Shown piece by piece: positions 49,461 through 57,730 of a DNA stretch of 64,000 nucleotides. This stretch comes from Candidatus Obscuribacter sp. (GTDB lineage: Bacteria > Cyanobacteriota > Vampirovibrionia > Obscuribacterales > Obscuribacteraceae), in NCBI GenBank assembly GCA_021772095.1, contig JADYXR010000011.1, positions 28,146 to 92,145 of the forward strand. Reading direction: 5' to 3'. The notes under the pieces were generated by a model. It was not told where the DNA came from and made no database searches. It saw nothing but the letters and a program-made list of their open reading frames with translations. Each line of letters begins with the position of its first letter. Position 1 is the stretch's first letter. The position numbers and the translations under genes were made by a program.

Positions 49461-49889
49461 TTATCTGAGTCGCTCAATCAGAAATGCAACCGCTTCCGTA
49501 GGATTTGGGGGGAGTTCTTCTTTCAGGTATGGCAACACGCCGATTGCTTGAGGCGCAGGTATGACGGCTGAAGGATTGTAGAAAAACATAGGGATCGGAA
49601 CATAGCCTTCGAGACTTCCCTCCGCTTCTTGCGCTTCCATTGCCAACGCACTTGAACTATCCCAGCCCCTATCAAGGACGATTACAAAAGCGTCGGAACC
49701 TACGACACTGTGATCATCCCATTCCGGATCATAATTGCGAAATGGGTCGCGCGGAGAGTGCCCGACAGTGAATCCACATCGTCGAAGTTCAGCGATCAGG
49801 GCTTGAGGATCCGAAGCGTCAATTCTGTCGCAGCTAACAAACACCGTTTTGTGAATGTCAGCATCCTTATCGATTTTGGAATTCGTCAT
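49461..49889 (-). CDS. small TIR- or deoxyribosyltransferase-like protein
   Basis: 142 residues, a single alpha/beta domain. TVFVSCDRIDASDPQALIAE resembles the first strand and helix of TIR-like folds. VVGSDAFVIVLDRGWDSSSA followed by LAMEAQEAEG resembles the later strand and the helix that carries the catalytic Glu in TIR and nucleoside 2-deoxyribosyltransferase enzymes. No other domain is attached. Function is open: NAD or nucleoside hydrolysis, or a non-catalytic sensor. Confidence 0.6.
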   Translation of the reverse strand: MTNSKIDKDADIHKTVFVSCDRIDASDPQALIAELRRCGFTVGHSPRDPFRNYDPEWDDHSVVGSDAFVIVLDRGWDSSSALAMEAQEAEGSLEGYVPIPMFFYNPSAVIPAPQAIGVLPYLKEELPPNPTEAVAFLIERLR

Positions 49890-49964
49890 TATGATTTCTC
49901 TCTATAAACATATCGAGAACTAGTTGTGAAGGTCTGCTCGCTCTAGGACGAAGACAGCGTGCTG

Positions 49965-51683
49965 CTAAGATTCCTGGCCAACTGATTTTGTTTTCAGTGG
50001 TGGCGCCTTTGGTGTGTCACCGACCGTGTTAACGTGAATTAGCACTAGAGGTTCTGTATTCATTTCACTCTGGAAGTAGCATGCCAAGCCGCCTTGCAAG
50101 AAGTCTTTTAGATCCTGGGTATTCAAATTGTCGATCAATTTGTGATTGCTCAGAATGTGTTTGACCTGTTCTTGCACTTTGATAACAAACTCTTCGGCTG
50201 GAACACCACGAGGCAAAATTACGCCCCTAATGTATACGTCTGGTCCAGCGACAATTTTATGGGCATCATCCAACAGAACCACAACTGTGATCAGTCCATC
50301 TTCAGCGATGTGTCTGCGTTGTTCGATGATCTCTTCGTCCAGGCGCCATTCTCGGTTGTAATCGATTAGAATCACTCCGGCTTTAATACGACCGTTTATT
50401 GCAGATTTGTCTTTGGTGACTTCAAGAACATCGCCGTTTTCCATAACAAAGACATTGTCCGGAGCGACACCACATTCGATGGCAAGGTCAGCGTGACCAA
50501 CCAGCATTCGGTATTCACCATGAATTGGCATGAAGAATTTTGGTTTGCAGATATTGATCATCAGCTTTTGTTCTTCGCGACAAGCATGTCCGGAAACGTG
50601 GACGCCAGAGTCCTTTCCGTACACAACGTCGGCTCCGCGAAGAAACAGTGCGTTGATAGTGTTAGCGACTGAACGTTCATTTCCAGGGATCGGGGTCGCC
50701 GAAATGATGACGGTGTCACCTGGCTGAATACGAATTTGCTTGTGTTCGTCATTGGCAATTCGGGTGAGAGCAGACATTGGTTCGCCCTGACTTCCTGTCG
50801 TGAGGATCACAACTTTGTGTTCGGGCAGTTCCTTAACCTGATCTACCGGAATCAATAATCCATCAGGAAAGCTCATGTAGCCAAGTTCTCGCGCAATGGT
50901 CGCGAAGTTGAGCATGGATCTTCCGAGAATGACTACTTTTCGATCGTATTTCATCGCCGCGTTCAAAACCTGACGCACGCGATGCACGTTGCTTGCAAAA
51001 GTAGTAACGATGATTCGGCGGCGTGCATTCGAAAATACTTCGTTCAGTTTATTCCAAACTGTTTTCTCGGATGGAGTGAAGCCTGGGCGTTCTGTATTCG
51101 TGCTGTCGCTCATGAGAAGAAGAACGCCTTCCTCAGCCGCGTTTGCCAGACTGGCAATGTCGAACTGTTCGCCATCCACCGGCGTAAAATCGAATTTAAA
51201 ATCACCGGTGTGAATCAAAACACCAACCGGTGTTCTGATGATCAAACTAAACGAATCAGCAATCGAATGTGTACAGCGAATGAATTCAACTTCGAAGCAA
51301 CCGATTTTAACTCGTTGTCTTGGTTTAACAGTGCGGAGAGAAGTGCGATGTTCCAATCCTGCTTCTTTAAACTTTCCTTCAAGAAGACCAAGTGCCAGTG
51401 CCGGTCCGTAGATGACAGGGATGGGCATCTCTTTGAGAATATATGGGATGCCACCAATGTGATCTTCATGACCATGAGTGATGGCAAGTCCTTTTAATTT
51501 GTCCTGATTCTCGAGCAAGTAATTGATATCAGGAAGGACAATGTCGACTCCGAGCATGTCTTCAGACGGAAACGCGAGCCCGGCATCGACAAGCATCATG
51601 TCGTCGCCGTAAGCGATCAGCATGGTGTTCTTGCCAATCTCACCAAGTCCGCCTAGCGGTATAACTTTTAGCGGACCACTCAT
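49965..51683 (-). CDS. rnj: ribonuclease J
   Basis: Metallo-beta-lactamase/beta-CASP ribonuclease with endo- and 5'-exonuclease activity in RNA decay. 572 residues: HGHEDH motif (H70-x-H72-x-D74-H75), RCTHSIADSFSL, HTGDFKFDFTP, SDSTN, ISGHACREEQ-type motif C (as VSGHACREEQK) and a C-terminal domain. Last gene of the run dapB-asd-dapA-rnj, the same neighbourhood as Bacillus asd-dapG-dapA-rnjB. Confidence 0.96.
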   Translation of the reverse strand: MSGPLKVIPLGGLGEIGKNTMLIAYGDDMMLVDAGLAFPSEDMLGVDIVLPDINYLLENQDKLKGLAITHGHEDHIGGIPYILKEMPIPVIYGPALALGLLEGKFKEAGLEHRTSLRTVKPRQRVKIGCFEVEFIRCTHSIADSFSLIIRTPVGVLIHTGDFKFDFTPVDGEQFDIASLANAAEEGVLLLMSDSTNTERPGFTPSEKTVWNKLNEVFSNARRRIIVTTFASNVHRVRQVLNAAMKYDRKVVILGRSMLNFATIARELGYMSFPDGLLIPVDQVKELPEHKVVILTTGSQGEPMSALTRIANDEHKQIRIQPGDTVIISATPIPGNERSVANTINALFLRGADVVYGKDSGVHVSGHACREEQKLMINICKPKFFMPIHGEYRMLVGHADLAIECGVAPDNVFVMENGDVLEVTKDKSAINGRIKAGVILIDYNREWRLDEEIIEQRRHIAEDGLITVVVLLDDAHKIVAGPDVYIRGVILPRGVPAEEFVIKVQEQVKHILSNHKLIDNLNTQDLKDFLQGGLACYFQSEMNTEPLVLIHVNTVGDTPKAPPLKTKSVGQES

Positions 51684-51762
51684 TGCGAACCTCGACCTCC
51701 GGGGATTTGTACCTGATTAAAAGCTTCAAAATTAAAGCTTCAAGACTGAAAGCTCCAGGCGT

Positions 51763-52680
51763 TTATACGTAAGAAAGATTTTCAAGCACGCCTGTGTCCT
51801 TGAGAATCTGTTTTAGAGCTGTCTTTTCTTCGTCCGTAAGCGGAACCAGCGGCAACCGAACATGCTCTTTGCACAATCCCAATTTACTCAAGGCGTATTT
51901 CACACACACCGGATTTGGTGCGGTGAATAAACCTTTGAACAATGGAAGATATTTGTAGTGAATCGCGCGTGGACCATCGACGTCGCCGGAGAAAAATTTA
52001 GCCATCAATCCGGAGATATTTTCTCCGATTAAATGACTGGCGACGCTGATTACACCGCACGCTCCAATCGATAGAAACGGCAACGTCAAATAGTCATCGC
52101 CGCAGTAAATGCGAAATCCGTCGCGCGCTTTCGCGGCGATTTCCGCGGACTGATCGACATTACCGGTCGAGTCTTTAATTGCGTGAACAGTGTCACATTG
52201 TTCTGCGATTCTGAGCATGGTTTCCGGAAGAATATTGACTCCCGTTCTGCCAGGTATGTTGTAAACGATAATCGGCAAAGTGGAAGCTGACGCGATCTTT
52301 TTGATGTGTGCTTCGATTCCGGCTTGACTTGGTTTGTTGTAATAAGGGGCTACAACCAGCAAACCATCAGCGCCTTCCTTCTGGGCAATCTGCGCCATTT
52401 TTACGGACTTCTCCGTGTCATTGGTGCCGGCACCCATGATCACTCGGCTCCGATTTTTCGAAACAGCGACCACGCATTTGAGCAGATCGACTTTTTCTTC
52501 GTCGGTCAACGTCGGATTTTCACCAGTGGTTCCGCAGACGAGAATGGACGAGGTGCCGCTTTTGATCAGATGATTCGCAATTTGTTCGGTCGCTTTGTAA
52601 TCGATCTTGCCATCATCCCCAAAAGGAGTAACCATCGCAGTTACCAAACGCCCAAACTTTGATCCATCAGTTCCAATCAC
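51763..52680 (-). CDS. dapA: 4-hydroxy-tetrahydrodipicolinate synthase
   Basis: Condenses pyruvate with aspartate semialdehyde, first step of the lysine/diaminopimelate branch. 305 residues, TIM barrel: GTTGENPTL, Y140 in PIIVYNIPGRTG, and the Schiff-base K169 in HAIKDSTGN. The ATG lies 33 bp after asd. Supplies DAP for peptidoglycan. Confidence 0.97.
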   Translation of the reverse strand: MIGTDGSKFGRLVTAMVTPFGDDGKIDYKATEQIANHLIKSGTSSILVCGTTGENPTLTDEEKVDLLKCVVAVSKNRSRVIMGAGTNDTEKSVKMAQIAQKEGADGLLVVAPYYNKPSQAGIEAHIKKIASASTLPIIVYNIPGRTGVNILPETMLRIAEQCDTVHAIKDSTGNVDQSAEIAAKARDGFRIYCGDDYLTLPFLSIGACGVISVASHLIGENISGLMAKFFSGDVDGPRAIHYKYLPLFKGLFTAPNPVCVKYALSKLGLCKEHVRLPLVPLTDEEKTALKQILKDTGVLENLSYV

Positions 52681-52713
52681 TTCTCTAAACCCCTTATTAG
52701 TGCGCGTCTTGGT

Positions 52714-53754
52714 TTACGTGGTTACCTTTTGACCAACCAGACTGTTTGCCACCATGTATTCAGCAATGCGCACCGCATTTAGTGCAGCACCGATTCTCAG
52801 GTTATCCGCAACGACCCACAAGTTGATGCCGTTCTCAGATGATGTGTCTCTGCGAATTCGACCGACGTAGACTGGATCTTCACCGGCACAGTCGATTGGT
52901 GTCGGGTAGATGCCTTCTTCCGGCTGGTCCCACACTTCAACAATCGGAGAGTTAGCAAGCGATTCTCTGACTTGTGCAGGGCTGACTTTCTTTTCGAGAT
53001 CGACGAGCACGGATTCGCTGTGACCAACTAAAACCGGCACGCGCACTGCGGTACAGGTGACTGGTAGATCGGGCAATTCGAGAATCTTGCGTGTTTCGTA
53101 GATCACCTTGAGTTCTTCTTTTGTATATCCATCTTCTGCAAATGAATCGATGTGAGGAATCAAGTTGAACGAAATTTGTTTTGGAAACTTTTTCGGTGCG
53201 TATGGTTCTTCATTTACCAGGGCTTTGGTTTGTTTCTCCAGCTCATCCATGCCTTCTTTACCGGCGCCGCTCACCGATTGGTAGGTTGAGACGATAACGC
53301 GCTTCAGACCTGCCAGTTCGTGCATGATTTTGAGAACGACAACAAGCTGCGCAGTAGAACAATTAGGATTGGCGACCAGTCCTTTGTGATTTTTGAGCGC
53401 GTGACCGTTGACTTCAGGAACAACCAACGGCACATCCTTGTCCATTCGAAACGCGCTTGAATTGTCGATGAACACACATCCAGCCTGCACCGCCACTGGT
53501 GCCCACTGCTTGCTGACCGAGCCGCCCGCTGATGCCAAAACAATATCGATGCCTTCGAAAGCTTTTTCGTTTACTTCGATCACTTTGATTTTCTTACCGC
53601 GAAACTCAATCTCTGAGCCGGCGGAACGCGAACTAGAGAGCAGACGCAATTCTTCGATCGGGAAATTGTCGCGCGTTTCGAGCACCTTGAGAAACTCTCT
53701 TCCCACCTGACCGGTAGCTCCAAGTATCGCAACGCGCATCGCTCTGCCTTTCAT
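52714..53754 (-). CDS. asd: aspartate-semialdehyde dehydrogenase
   Basis: Reduces aspartyl phosphate with NADPH. 346 residues: VAILGATGQVGREFLK, the catalytic C132 in NPNCSTAQLV, and a C-terminal VVADNLRIGAALNAV. GGAGG 7 nt before the ATG at 53754 supports this start over the internal ATG at 53739. It lies 16 bp downstream of dapB. Confidence 0.97.
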   Translation of the reverse strand: MKGRAMRVAILGATGQVGREFLKVLETRDNFPIEELRLLSSSRSAGSEIEFRGKKIKVIEVNEKAFEGIDIVLASAGGSVSKQWAPVAVQAGCVFIDNSSAFRMDKDVPLVVPEVNGHALKNHKGLVANPNCSTAQLVVVLKIMHELAGLKRVIVSTYQSVSGAGKEGMDELEKQTKALVNEEPYAPKKFPKQISFNLIPHIDSFAEDGYTKEELKVIYETRKILELPDLPVTCTAVRVPVLVGHSESVLVDLEKKVSPAQVRESLANSPIVEVWDQPEEGIYPTPIDCAGEDPVYVGRIRRDTSSENGINLWVVADNLRIGAALNAVRIAEYMVANSLVGQKVTT

Positions 53755-53770
53755 TTCCGTTCCTCCAGTT

Positions 53771-54586
53771 TTACAACAATTGTTCCAGTCCGACTAACAT
53801 CGACGACATTTTGGTCACCGACTTAATACTCAAAATAATTCCCTTGATAAAGCAATTCGTGTTGAAGCTGTCATGCCTGATGGACAGCAGCTCTCCATCG
53901 GCTCCAAAAATCACGTCCTGATGTGAGATTAAACCAGGCAATCTGATCGAGTGCACGCGAACACCTGTGTCGGTCACTGCGCCTCGCGCACCGGGGAGCA
54001 ATTCTTTTTCGTTTACTTCTTTTTGATTGTAAGTCTTCTGATTTTCTGCGAGCTTTCTGGTCGTATACATCGAAGTGCCTGATGGGGCGTCGAGTTTCTT
54101 CGTGTGATGCATCTCGACGATTTCGACATTTCCGAAATGTTTGCCTGCCTGGCGGGCGAATTCGATCATAAGAACGGCGCCGATAGAGAAGTTAGGCACG
54201 ATCATGGCGCCGACGCCTTTGTCTTTGGCAAGCGCGGAAAGCATCTCGACATCAGCTTGAGCCAAGCCGGAGACGCCCAACACAGGATGGACACCGTGTT
54301 CGATTGCGTACTTGGCGTGCTCGACTGCAGGTTCTGCAATTGAGAAATCGAGCAATACATCAGGTTTGTTAGCAGCAAAACAATCTTCGATGCCATTGGA
54401 AACCATGACAGCGGTGCTGCCGCCGCCTGAAAAGCCGGCAATCATGCTGTTTCCGATGTAACCGGCACCAGGGCGACCGAAGGCGCCGACGAGTTCCAGT
54501 TCAGGGTCTTCCAAAATCATCGGAACGCTGGCGCGTCCCATCTTTCCGTTGACCCCGGCAATAGCAACTTTTATGCGGGCTGACAA
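53771..54586 (-). CDS. dapB: 4-hydroxy-tetrahydrodipicolinate reductase
   Basis: Second step after DapA. 271 residues: Rossmann motif VAIAGVNGKMG, the signature EMHHTKKLDAPSGT with the catalytic His and Lys, and VHSIRLPGLISHQDVIFG. First gene of the minus-strand dapB-asd-dapA-rnj run. Confidence 0.96.
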   Translation of the reverse strand: MSARIKVAIAGVNGKMGRASVPMILEDPELELVGAFGRPGAGYIGNSMIAGFSGGGSTAVMVSNGIEDCFAANKPDVLLDFSIAEPAVEHAKYAIEHGVHPVLGVSGLAQADVEMLSALAKDKGVGAMIVPNFSIGAVLMIEFARQAGKHFGNVEIVEMHHTKKLDAPSGTSMYTTRKLAENQKTYNQKEVNEKELLPGARGAVTDTGVRVHSIRLPGLISHQDVIFGADGELLSIRHDSFNTNCFIKGIILSIKSVTKMSSMLVGLEQLL

Positions 54587-54728
54587 AACGATTTCCTCTC
54601 GACAATCGCCAGGCTCGGCGTTGAAACACCGATCCTACCTTCAAATGCCCACTAGTTCAACGTTTTGTGGCGGGTTATCACAAACAGTTAGCAGATTTCA
54701 CGGGCGGTTAACGGGGAAATATCAGAAC

Positions 54729-55196
54729 CTAAGCGCGATTTGCCACTAGTTCTGTCTTTCCGGTGGAACCAAAACCGCCTTCGCCGCGTTCCGAAACTGC
54801 CACGCTGTCGACTTCTTCGAGTTCGACCGTGGGAACAGGAACGATTACCATCTGGGCGATGCGCTCGCCGGGAGTGAATGTGTAAGCGGCTTCACCGTGG
54901 TTGATGATCAAAACCTTGACCTCACCGCGGTAGTCGCAGTCGATCGTGCCGACGCAGTTGGTCAGACTGATGCCGTGCTTGGCAGCTAGTCCGGAGCGTG
55001 GTCGGATTTGCGCTTCATAGCCGACTGGAATTTCCAGCTTGACGCCTGTCGGCAGCATGGCGCGCTTGCCGGCGCCGACTTCGATACTGTCGTCACTTGC
55101 CAACGTCAAGTCCATGCCGGCGGCTCCAGGAGTCGCATATTTGGGAATCTCGTGGCAGTGAGGAAGTCGTTCGAATTTTACTTTGATGCTGCTCAT
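54729..55196 (-). CDS. dut: dUTP diphosphatase
   Basis: Hydrolyses dUTP to dUMP. 155 residues with the five trimeric dUTPase motifs: AAGMDLTLASDD, RPRSGLAAKHG, GTIDCDYRGEVKV, GERIAQMVIVPV, and the C-terminal RGEGGFGSTGK. About 140 bp upstream of dapB on the same strand. Confidence 0.97.
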   Translation of the reverse strand: MSSIKVKFERLPHCHEIPKYATPGAAGMDLTLASDDSIEVGAGKRAMLPTGVKLEIPVGYEAQIRPRSGLAAKHGISLTNCVGTIDCDYRGEVKVLIINHGEAAYTFTPGERIAQMVIVPVPTVELEEVDSVAVSERGEGGFGSTGKTELVANRA

Positions 55197-55502
55197 GCTG
55201 ACTCCTTTTGGATATACTCCAAAAATCGACGAAAGACCCTAGATGTGCGGATCGTAGCATTCAGCTCGCGCACTCGACTGGGAGAATCATCTTATAAAAT
55301 GTATGCGGCTGAACTCAGAATTAGGCGAAGCCACGCATTCTGTCCACAAGGGGTGCCGCGCCCCGCCGCCTCTTTGAGAACCGTTTGCATCGCACCAGTA
55401 ATCCGCCGTCCTTCGCTATCGCGCCTGTCTGGCAAGTGCGCAGCATAGCGCAATCAGACGAAGCGCAAAACGACCGCAGCACGAAATCAAAAAACCGCGC
55501 CA

Positions 55503-55709
55503 AACAAAAGAACCATCCAACTTGCGTTGCGATGGTTCATTAGCTACTGTCTAGCTGCCTGTTGCACAGGCTCAGTATTTCTTAGCGCTTCAGCTAGTCC
55601 TTCACGCTTAGCGGGCTGCATGCTGTTGTGTCCGGTTGGGCGCCAACCTGGTGTTTCCGCATTGCCCCTCGGCTCAAAGTGGCTTCGTTCAAGTCACTCA
55701 CCGTCTTCA
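55503..55709 (-). ncRNA. candidate structured small RNA, copy 1
   Basis: Minus-strand unit. Promoter: TTCACA (55743-55738), 16-bp spacer, extended -10 TGCTATATT (55716-55724). The predicted RNA of about 205 nt starts near 55709. Hairpins: AGTGACTT/AAGCCACT, GGTTGG/CCAACC, TAGC/GCTA, TACTG with GCCTG inside CAGGC/CAGTA, and an intrinsic terminator GAACCATC/GATGGTTC followed by TTTTGTTT (55509-55502). Not recognised as tmRNA, RNase P, SRP or 6S RNA. Confidence 0.65.
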
Positions 55710-56008
55710 TTTACAAATATAGCACAGTACGCGACGCTGTGAAGTCCCCCAATTTTGTTTTTAGAAAGATTTTTTTGCCCTATCACAAACGGCTAGTCAT
55801 CAGTATCTTGAAAGTTTCGACCACGGTCAAAACACTCGAACCATAAGCCTATTCAGCACTAAAACAGTTGCTCAATCGATTACGCAACTCTTCGGAGAAC
55901 CGCATGGAAAGCCGCGCAACGCAAAGCAGGCAATCCGATCTAGTGGTACTATATGCGCCACCATACCAGAGGATTGCCGAGCAATTCTCTTTATTTCTAC
56001 CGATTCAT

Positions 56009-56090
56009 GCAGGGGTCGTTTTCACCGCCCTGCCCAGACAATTGTTTTGGACCACCGCAGGTAGTCCTGTATATCTGTATTGGTATCAAT
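56009..56090. ncRNA. second conserved structured block, copy 1
   Basis: About 80 bp identical to 56819-56900 except for one or two bases. It holds two dyads, GCAGGGG...CCCTGC (56009-56035) and GGACCACC/GGTAGTCC (56050-56067). On the minus strand a nearby hairpin AGAGAATTGC/GCAATCCTCT follows. The strand and transcript ends are not resolved. Confidence 0.4.
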
Positions 56091-56312
56091 ATCAATCATA
56101 TCCAAGATCTGAAAAATCGTCCATAGTCCCGAGATAAATCCCTAGAGGTGAGCGACATCTTAAGAGGCGCGCCACAACTGCGTTTCAAAACGCTTGCATC
56201 CGGCGGCGTCATATTCATTTCATATATTCTGGTGCATTAAATCGATTCGATTGCGCTGCCAAACAAGCGGACCTGGTCACCGCATACAGTGGCGTTCAAA
56301 AAAACTGCGCCA

Positions 56313-56520
56313 AACAAAAGAACCATCCAACTTGCGTTGCGATGGTTCATTAGCTACTGTCTAGCTGCCTGTTGCACAGGCTCAGTATTTTCTTAGCGCT
56401 TCAGCTAGTCCTTCACGCTTAGCGGGCTGCATGCTGTTGTGTCCGGTTGGGCGCCAACCTGGTGTTTCCGCATAGCCCCTCGGCTCAAAGTGGCTTCGTT
56501 CAAGCCACTCACCGTCTTCA
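56313..56520 (-). ncRNA. candidate structured small RNA, copy 2
   Basis: Second copy with the same promoter (TTCACA at 56554-56549, TATATT at 56532-56527) and terminator (GAACCATC at 56320-56327 and its complement at 56341-56348). Only three differences from copy 1 fall within about 250 bp. One changes the first hairpin from an A-C mismatch to a G-C pair (AGTGGCTT/AAGCCACT), one is an extra T in a loop and one is in an unpaired stretch. Confidence 0.65.
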
Positions 56521-56818
56521 TTTACAAATATAGCACAGTACGCGACGCTGTGAAGTCCCCCTTTTTTGTTTTAAGAAAGAAATTTCCAGGACACAAAATA
56601 CGGCTATTCATCAGCATTTTGAACGTTTAGTTCTCACAAAAAGTCTCGAACCACAAGCCTATTCTGCACTAGAACAGTTCTAATTTAAATTTGGCAATTC
56701 TTCGAAGAACCGCATGGATAGACGCGCAACACAAAACCGACAACCCGGTAAGTGGTACCATAGGCGCCACCATGCCAGAGGATTGCCGTGCAACTCTCCT
56801 TATTCTCTACCGATTTAT

Positions 56819-56900
56819 GCAGGGGTCGTTTTCACCGCCCTGCCCAGACAATTGTTTTGGACCACCGCAGGTAGTCCTGTACATCTGTATTGGTATCACT
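56819..56900. ncRNA. second conserved structured block, copy 2
   Basis: Matches 56009-56090. The two dyads are unchanged, while sequence on both sides has drifted considerably. See copy 1. Confidence 0.4.
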
Positions 56901-57141
56901 ATTAATCATATCCAAGTTTTCAAAAATCGTCCAGATCCAACGAGTCGCTGAGGGCAAGCCGGTTGAATTCCCGAAAGCGTCTCACTGGCAGCAATTGCGA
57001 CATCTTGTCAGCCTGCGCGGGATATTCCTCTTATATAAACCGGCGCATTAAATCACAAACCGACAACCCCGCCAGAGCCGTCCTCACCGCCGAAGCTGTT
57101 AAGCCATCGTCACATCGCCTGCCAAACCTGCTTATCCGAAA

Positions 57142-57147
57142 TATAAT
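57142..57147 (+). promoter_or_regulatory. -10 element of the tRNA-Thr gene
   Basis: Perfect TATAAT 11 bp before the first base of the tRNA. No good -35 is seen at the expected distance. Confidence 0.6.
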
Positions 57148-57158
57148 AGGAGCCTCAC

Positions 57159-57230
<72 letters not shown>

Positions 57231-57258
57231 TAAGTTTTCAGGATCGCATCTTTTGTCT

Positions 57259-57275
57259 GGGCCCCTTTTGGGCCC
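57259..57275 (+). terminator. GC hairpin after tRNA-Thr
   Basis: GGGCCC (57259-57264) and GGGCCC (57270-57275) around CTTTT. Located 29 bp after the tRNA. No T-run follows, so it is a weak terminator candidate. Confidence 0.35.
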
Positions 57276-57409
57276 CCTTCGGCAGAAAGATTGAGTATGA
57301 TGAAATAAACCTCGGTAGAACCAAAGGAAGATTGTATTTTCCACTGGCACATCAGGCTCACAGGCAAGGTTGTGAGTCAGTCTGATCAAATTTATTCAAG
57401 GCTCCAGGT

Positions 57410-57456
57410 CTACGAACCGTGAGGTCGTACGTTCGAGTCGTACCGTGCAGGTCCAT
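57410..57456 (+). other. att-like repeat: 3' half of tRNA-Arg(ACG), left copy
   Basis: Begins with the anticodon loop CTACGAA (anticodon ACG), continues CCGTG AGGTC and a perfect T-arm GTACG-TTCGAGT-CGTAC, and ends CAGGTCCAT. No matching 5' half precedes it, so it is a tRNA fragment, not a gene. The first 33 bp are identical to 60289-60321. A break at the anticodon loop is typical of tyrosine-recombinase attachment sites. Confidence 0.8.
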
Positions 57457-57469
57457 CAAAAACCAGATT

Positions 57470-57508
57470 GACAGCTACTCTTGAAGGATGGCTGTCATTT
57501 TTGTTTTT
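57470..57508 (+). terminator. intrinsic terminator after left att-like repeat
   Basis: GACAGC (57470-57475) pairs with GCTGTC (57491-57496), followed by TTTTTGTTTTT. It lies 14 bp after the tRNA fragment. From here to 57730 I see no gene. Confidence 0.65.
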
Positions 57509-57730
57509 GCCCTCAAAATTCTTGCCGCTACTTTGCCGCTACCTTTGGACGAAGTTCGAAAATCGGTGATGCACGATCTAGTTGCCACCGTCTACGGTGC
57601 TTACTTGCGATTGCTAAAACTTTTCCAGTATTCACCACGATCACCCACATCCACTTGAACCCAATTTCCATCTATCAACTTGTGTACTAGCGTGTGAGAC
57701 TGTTCAGGCTTTAAGGAGCCGTGGCGTCGA

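Larger units (their letters stand above)
55496..56140. repeat. direct repeat copy 1
   Basis: Left copy of a duplication with an 810-bp offset. Near-identical segments are 55497-55750 and about 55985-56100. The intervening 55750-55980 is only patchily similar to its counterpart. Confidence 0.85.
56306..56950. repeat. direct repeat copy 2
   Basis: Right copy of the 810-bp-offset duplication. It includes the second small RNA unit and the second conserved block. Confidence 0.85.
55197..57158. other. 2-kb protein-free region built on a direct duplication
   Basis: No convincing protein gene. The DNA between about 55496 and 56140 is repeated at about 56306-56950 (period 810-811 bp). Within each copy, two blocks are almost identical while the DNA between them has diverged, so the conserved blocks rather than the whole unit appear to be under selection. 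The first 300 bases (55197-55495) hold only GC-rich sequence without clear signals. Confidence 0.75.

Noticed and set aside
55628..56630. Similar open frames in both duplicate copies (about 72 and 63 codons, beginning MSGWAPTWCFRIAP)
   Set aside because: They lie antisense to the small RNA module. Their similarity ends where the conserved promoter ends, and the observed changes fit hairpins better than codons.
55868..56951. Short frames ending in GVVFTALPRQLFWTTAGSP in both copies
   Set aside because: Only the part in the conserved structured block matches; the rest diverges, and there is no consistent start or ribosome site.
57400..57460. Second tRNA gene after tRNA-Thr
   Set aside because: Only the anticodon-loop-to-3'-end half is present. 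No D-arm or 5' acceptor strand can be paired.
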